A stretch of 7,730 nt of DNA from Pseudomonadota bacterium (GTDB taxonomy: Bacteria; Pseudomonadota; Gammaproteobacteria; Xanthomonadales; Xanthomonadaceae), in contig JAFAFF010000010.1 of NCBI GenBank assembly GCA_023423605.1, positions 1-7,730 on the forward strand. The letters run 5' to 3'. The position numbers were made by a program, and so were the translations under genes. How positions within the stretch are numbered: position 1 is the first letter of the stretch; every line of letters starts with the position of its first letter. Positions 6,886 through 7,730 of the stretch are shown piece by piece. The notes beneath the pieces were generated by a model. The model did no database searches. It was not told the origin of the DNA and saw nothing but the letters and a program-made list of their open reading frames with translations.

Positions 6886-7730
6886 ACCGCAGCCCCGCAT
6901 GCTACCGGTGGCCTTTGCCGTGGGCATCCTGCTCATGCTGGGCGCGGCCCTGGGTGGCATGGCTGGCGCCGTGCTTGCGGCGCTGGCCCAGCCCGCGTTC
7001 GCGCTGGGCGTGTCCTGGCTGCGCCGCACCCGCGCGCCGCGCCCGGCGCCGCAGGTGCTGCGCGAAGAACTTCCCGCGCTGCTGGCCCTGTGGCTGGCAG
7101 CACCGGCGCTGCTGGCGCTGCTGATGGCCTGGCCATTGGCCGCCCTGCGCGAAAGTGGCAGCCTGGCGGCGGTGATGGGGCTGGCGGTACTGCTCAGTGT
7201 CGGTCTGCTGGCGGTGTGGCGCACCTGGCCGCTGTGGAGCGATGTCGAGCGCCTGGCCGGTGGGCTGGCCCGCCATGCCACTGGACTTTCCGGGCGTGAC
7301 CTGGGGGCGTGGCGTGGCCTGCTGGTGGCCGCCCTGGTACTGGCACTGTGCGCGCTGGTGGTGGTGCCGGCGTGGCCCGGGCTTCTGCCGGTGGCGCTGC
7401 ACTGGCCGGCCGTGCTGGCCGCGGTGGTGCTGTCGCCGCTGCTGCATGTCCTGCTGCAGCGCGTGGCCCCGGCCGGCCCATCGCGCAGCCTGCCGCTGGC
7501 CGGCACCGGCCATGACACCCGGCATGAGGCGTGGCAGCGACAGGACCTCACATCGGCCGATGACGCACTGGCGCCGCTGGAACCCCTGCATGCCGACGCG
7601 CTGTCGCCGGCACTGTACGAAGCAGCGCGGCATGGCCGCATCGACCGTGCGTTGCAGCTGCTGGATGCCGGTGCCGATCCGCACGCGCTGCCCGATCCGC
7701 AGTGGCGCGACCAGCGCAACCTGCCGGTGC
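6878..7730 (+). CDS. Multi-pass membrane protein with C-terminal ankyrin repeats, 3' end outside the window
   Basis: The frame is open from the ATG at 6878 to the window end (284 complete codons) with no stop, so the gene continues. Residues 1-200 contain about five hydrophobic segments, near 9-37, 65-90, 96-115, 147-165 and 168-195, joined by short Arg-rich loops. A polar linker (about 200-243) leads to an ankyrin-type repeat: [20 protein letters not shown] (246-265) followed by ADPHA (266-270), matching the consensus helix-turn-helix ending in GADxN. More repeats presumably follow downstream. The start overlaps the YcgL stop (ATGACTGA) and lacks a strong ribosome binding site, suggesting translational coupling; an in-frame ATG at 6899 is the alternative. 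Ankyrin repeats bind proteins, so a membrane-anchored interaction scaffold is plausible, but no specific function can be assigned. Confidence 0.78.
   Translation, partial: MTEPQPRMLPVAFAVGILLMLGAALGGMAGAVLAALAQPAFALGVSWLRRTRAPRPAPQVLREELPALLALWLAAPALLALLMAWPLAALRESGSLAAVMGLAVLLSVGLLAVWRTWPLWSDVERLAGGLARHATGLSGRDLGAWRGLLVAALVLALCALVVVPAWPGLLPVALHWPAVLAAVVLSPLLHVLLQRVAPAGPSRSLPLAGTGHDTRHEAWQRQDLTSADDALAPLEPLHADALSPALYEAARHGRIDRALQLLDAGADPHALPDPQWRDQRNLPV

Noticed and set aside
6550..7719. Minus-strand open frames of 389 and 260 codons opposite the YcgL and ankyrin genes
   Set aside because: The plus-strand YcgL match and the ankyrin/membrane frame explain this region. The minus-strand products are Ser/Arg/Ala-rich or Gln/Arg-rich without domains.
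1..7730. CRISPR arrays, insertion sequences, tRNA or rRNA genes
   Set aside because: Reading both strands I saw no direct-repeat array, no transposase or terminal inverted repeats, and no tRNA-like cloverleaf. Recurrent CTG/GCG triplets are codon bias, not repeats.

Overview
The window is a compact, all-plus-strand stretch of GC-rich DNA with strong G/C bias at third codon positions. It most resembles a gammaproteobacterium of the Xanthomonadaceae/Lysobacteraceae (Stenotrophomonas, Xanthomonas or a relative). That assignment is an inference from base composition, the pigment-type gene set and the downstream YcgL gene; no rRNA or other phylogenetic marker is present.

Bases 1-6496 are the 3' part of an aryl-polyene / xanthomonadin-type pigment biosynthesis operon. 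The order is: an MMPL/RND-family exporter (5' end outside the window), a small lipoprotein of the DUF3261 type, a beta-ketoacyl-ACP synthase, a hotdog-fold 3-hydroxyacyl-ACP dehydratase, a FabG-like 3-ketoacyl-ACP reductase, and a second beta-ketoacyl-ACP synthase. This matches the apeM-N-O-P-Q-R order of described aryl-polyene clusters as I recall it. Together the last four enzymes can run the condense-reduce-dehydrate cycle that builds a conjugated polyene on an acyl carrier protein. No enoyl reductase is visible, as expected when double bonds are kept. The exporter and lipoprotein would move the lipid-linked product toward the outer membrane. The aryl starter enzymes, carrier proteins, partner dehydratase and chain-length-factor-like KS are not in the window and should lie upstream. 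All five gene junctions overlap by 1 or 4 bases, so the genes are very probably translationally coupled.

Bases 6497-6624 are the only real gap. It holds a nested GC-rich palindrome (6522-6543) with no U-tract, then a relatively AT-rich stretch with a weak candidate promoter that could drive the next gene, possibly leaderless.

Bases 6625-7730 hold a second, unrelated pair: a small YcgL-domain protein and, overlapping its last 8 bases, the start of a large membrane protein. About five hydrophobic segments are followed by the first ankyrin repeat before the window ends. The pigment module is a known family of systems. The least described item is the membrane-ankyrin protein coupled to YcgL.
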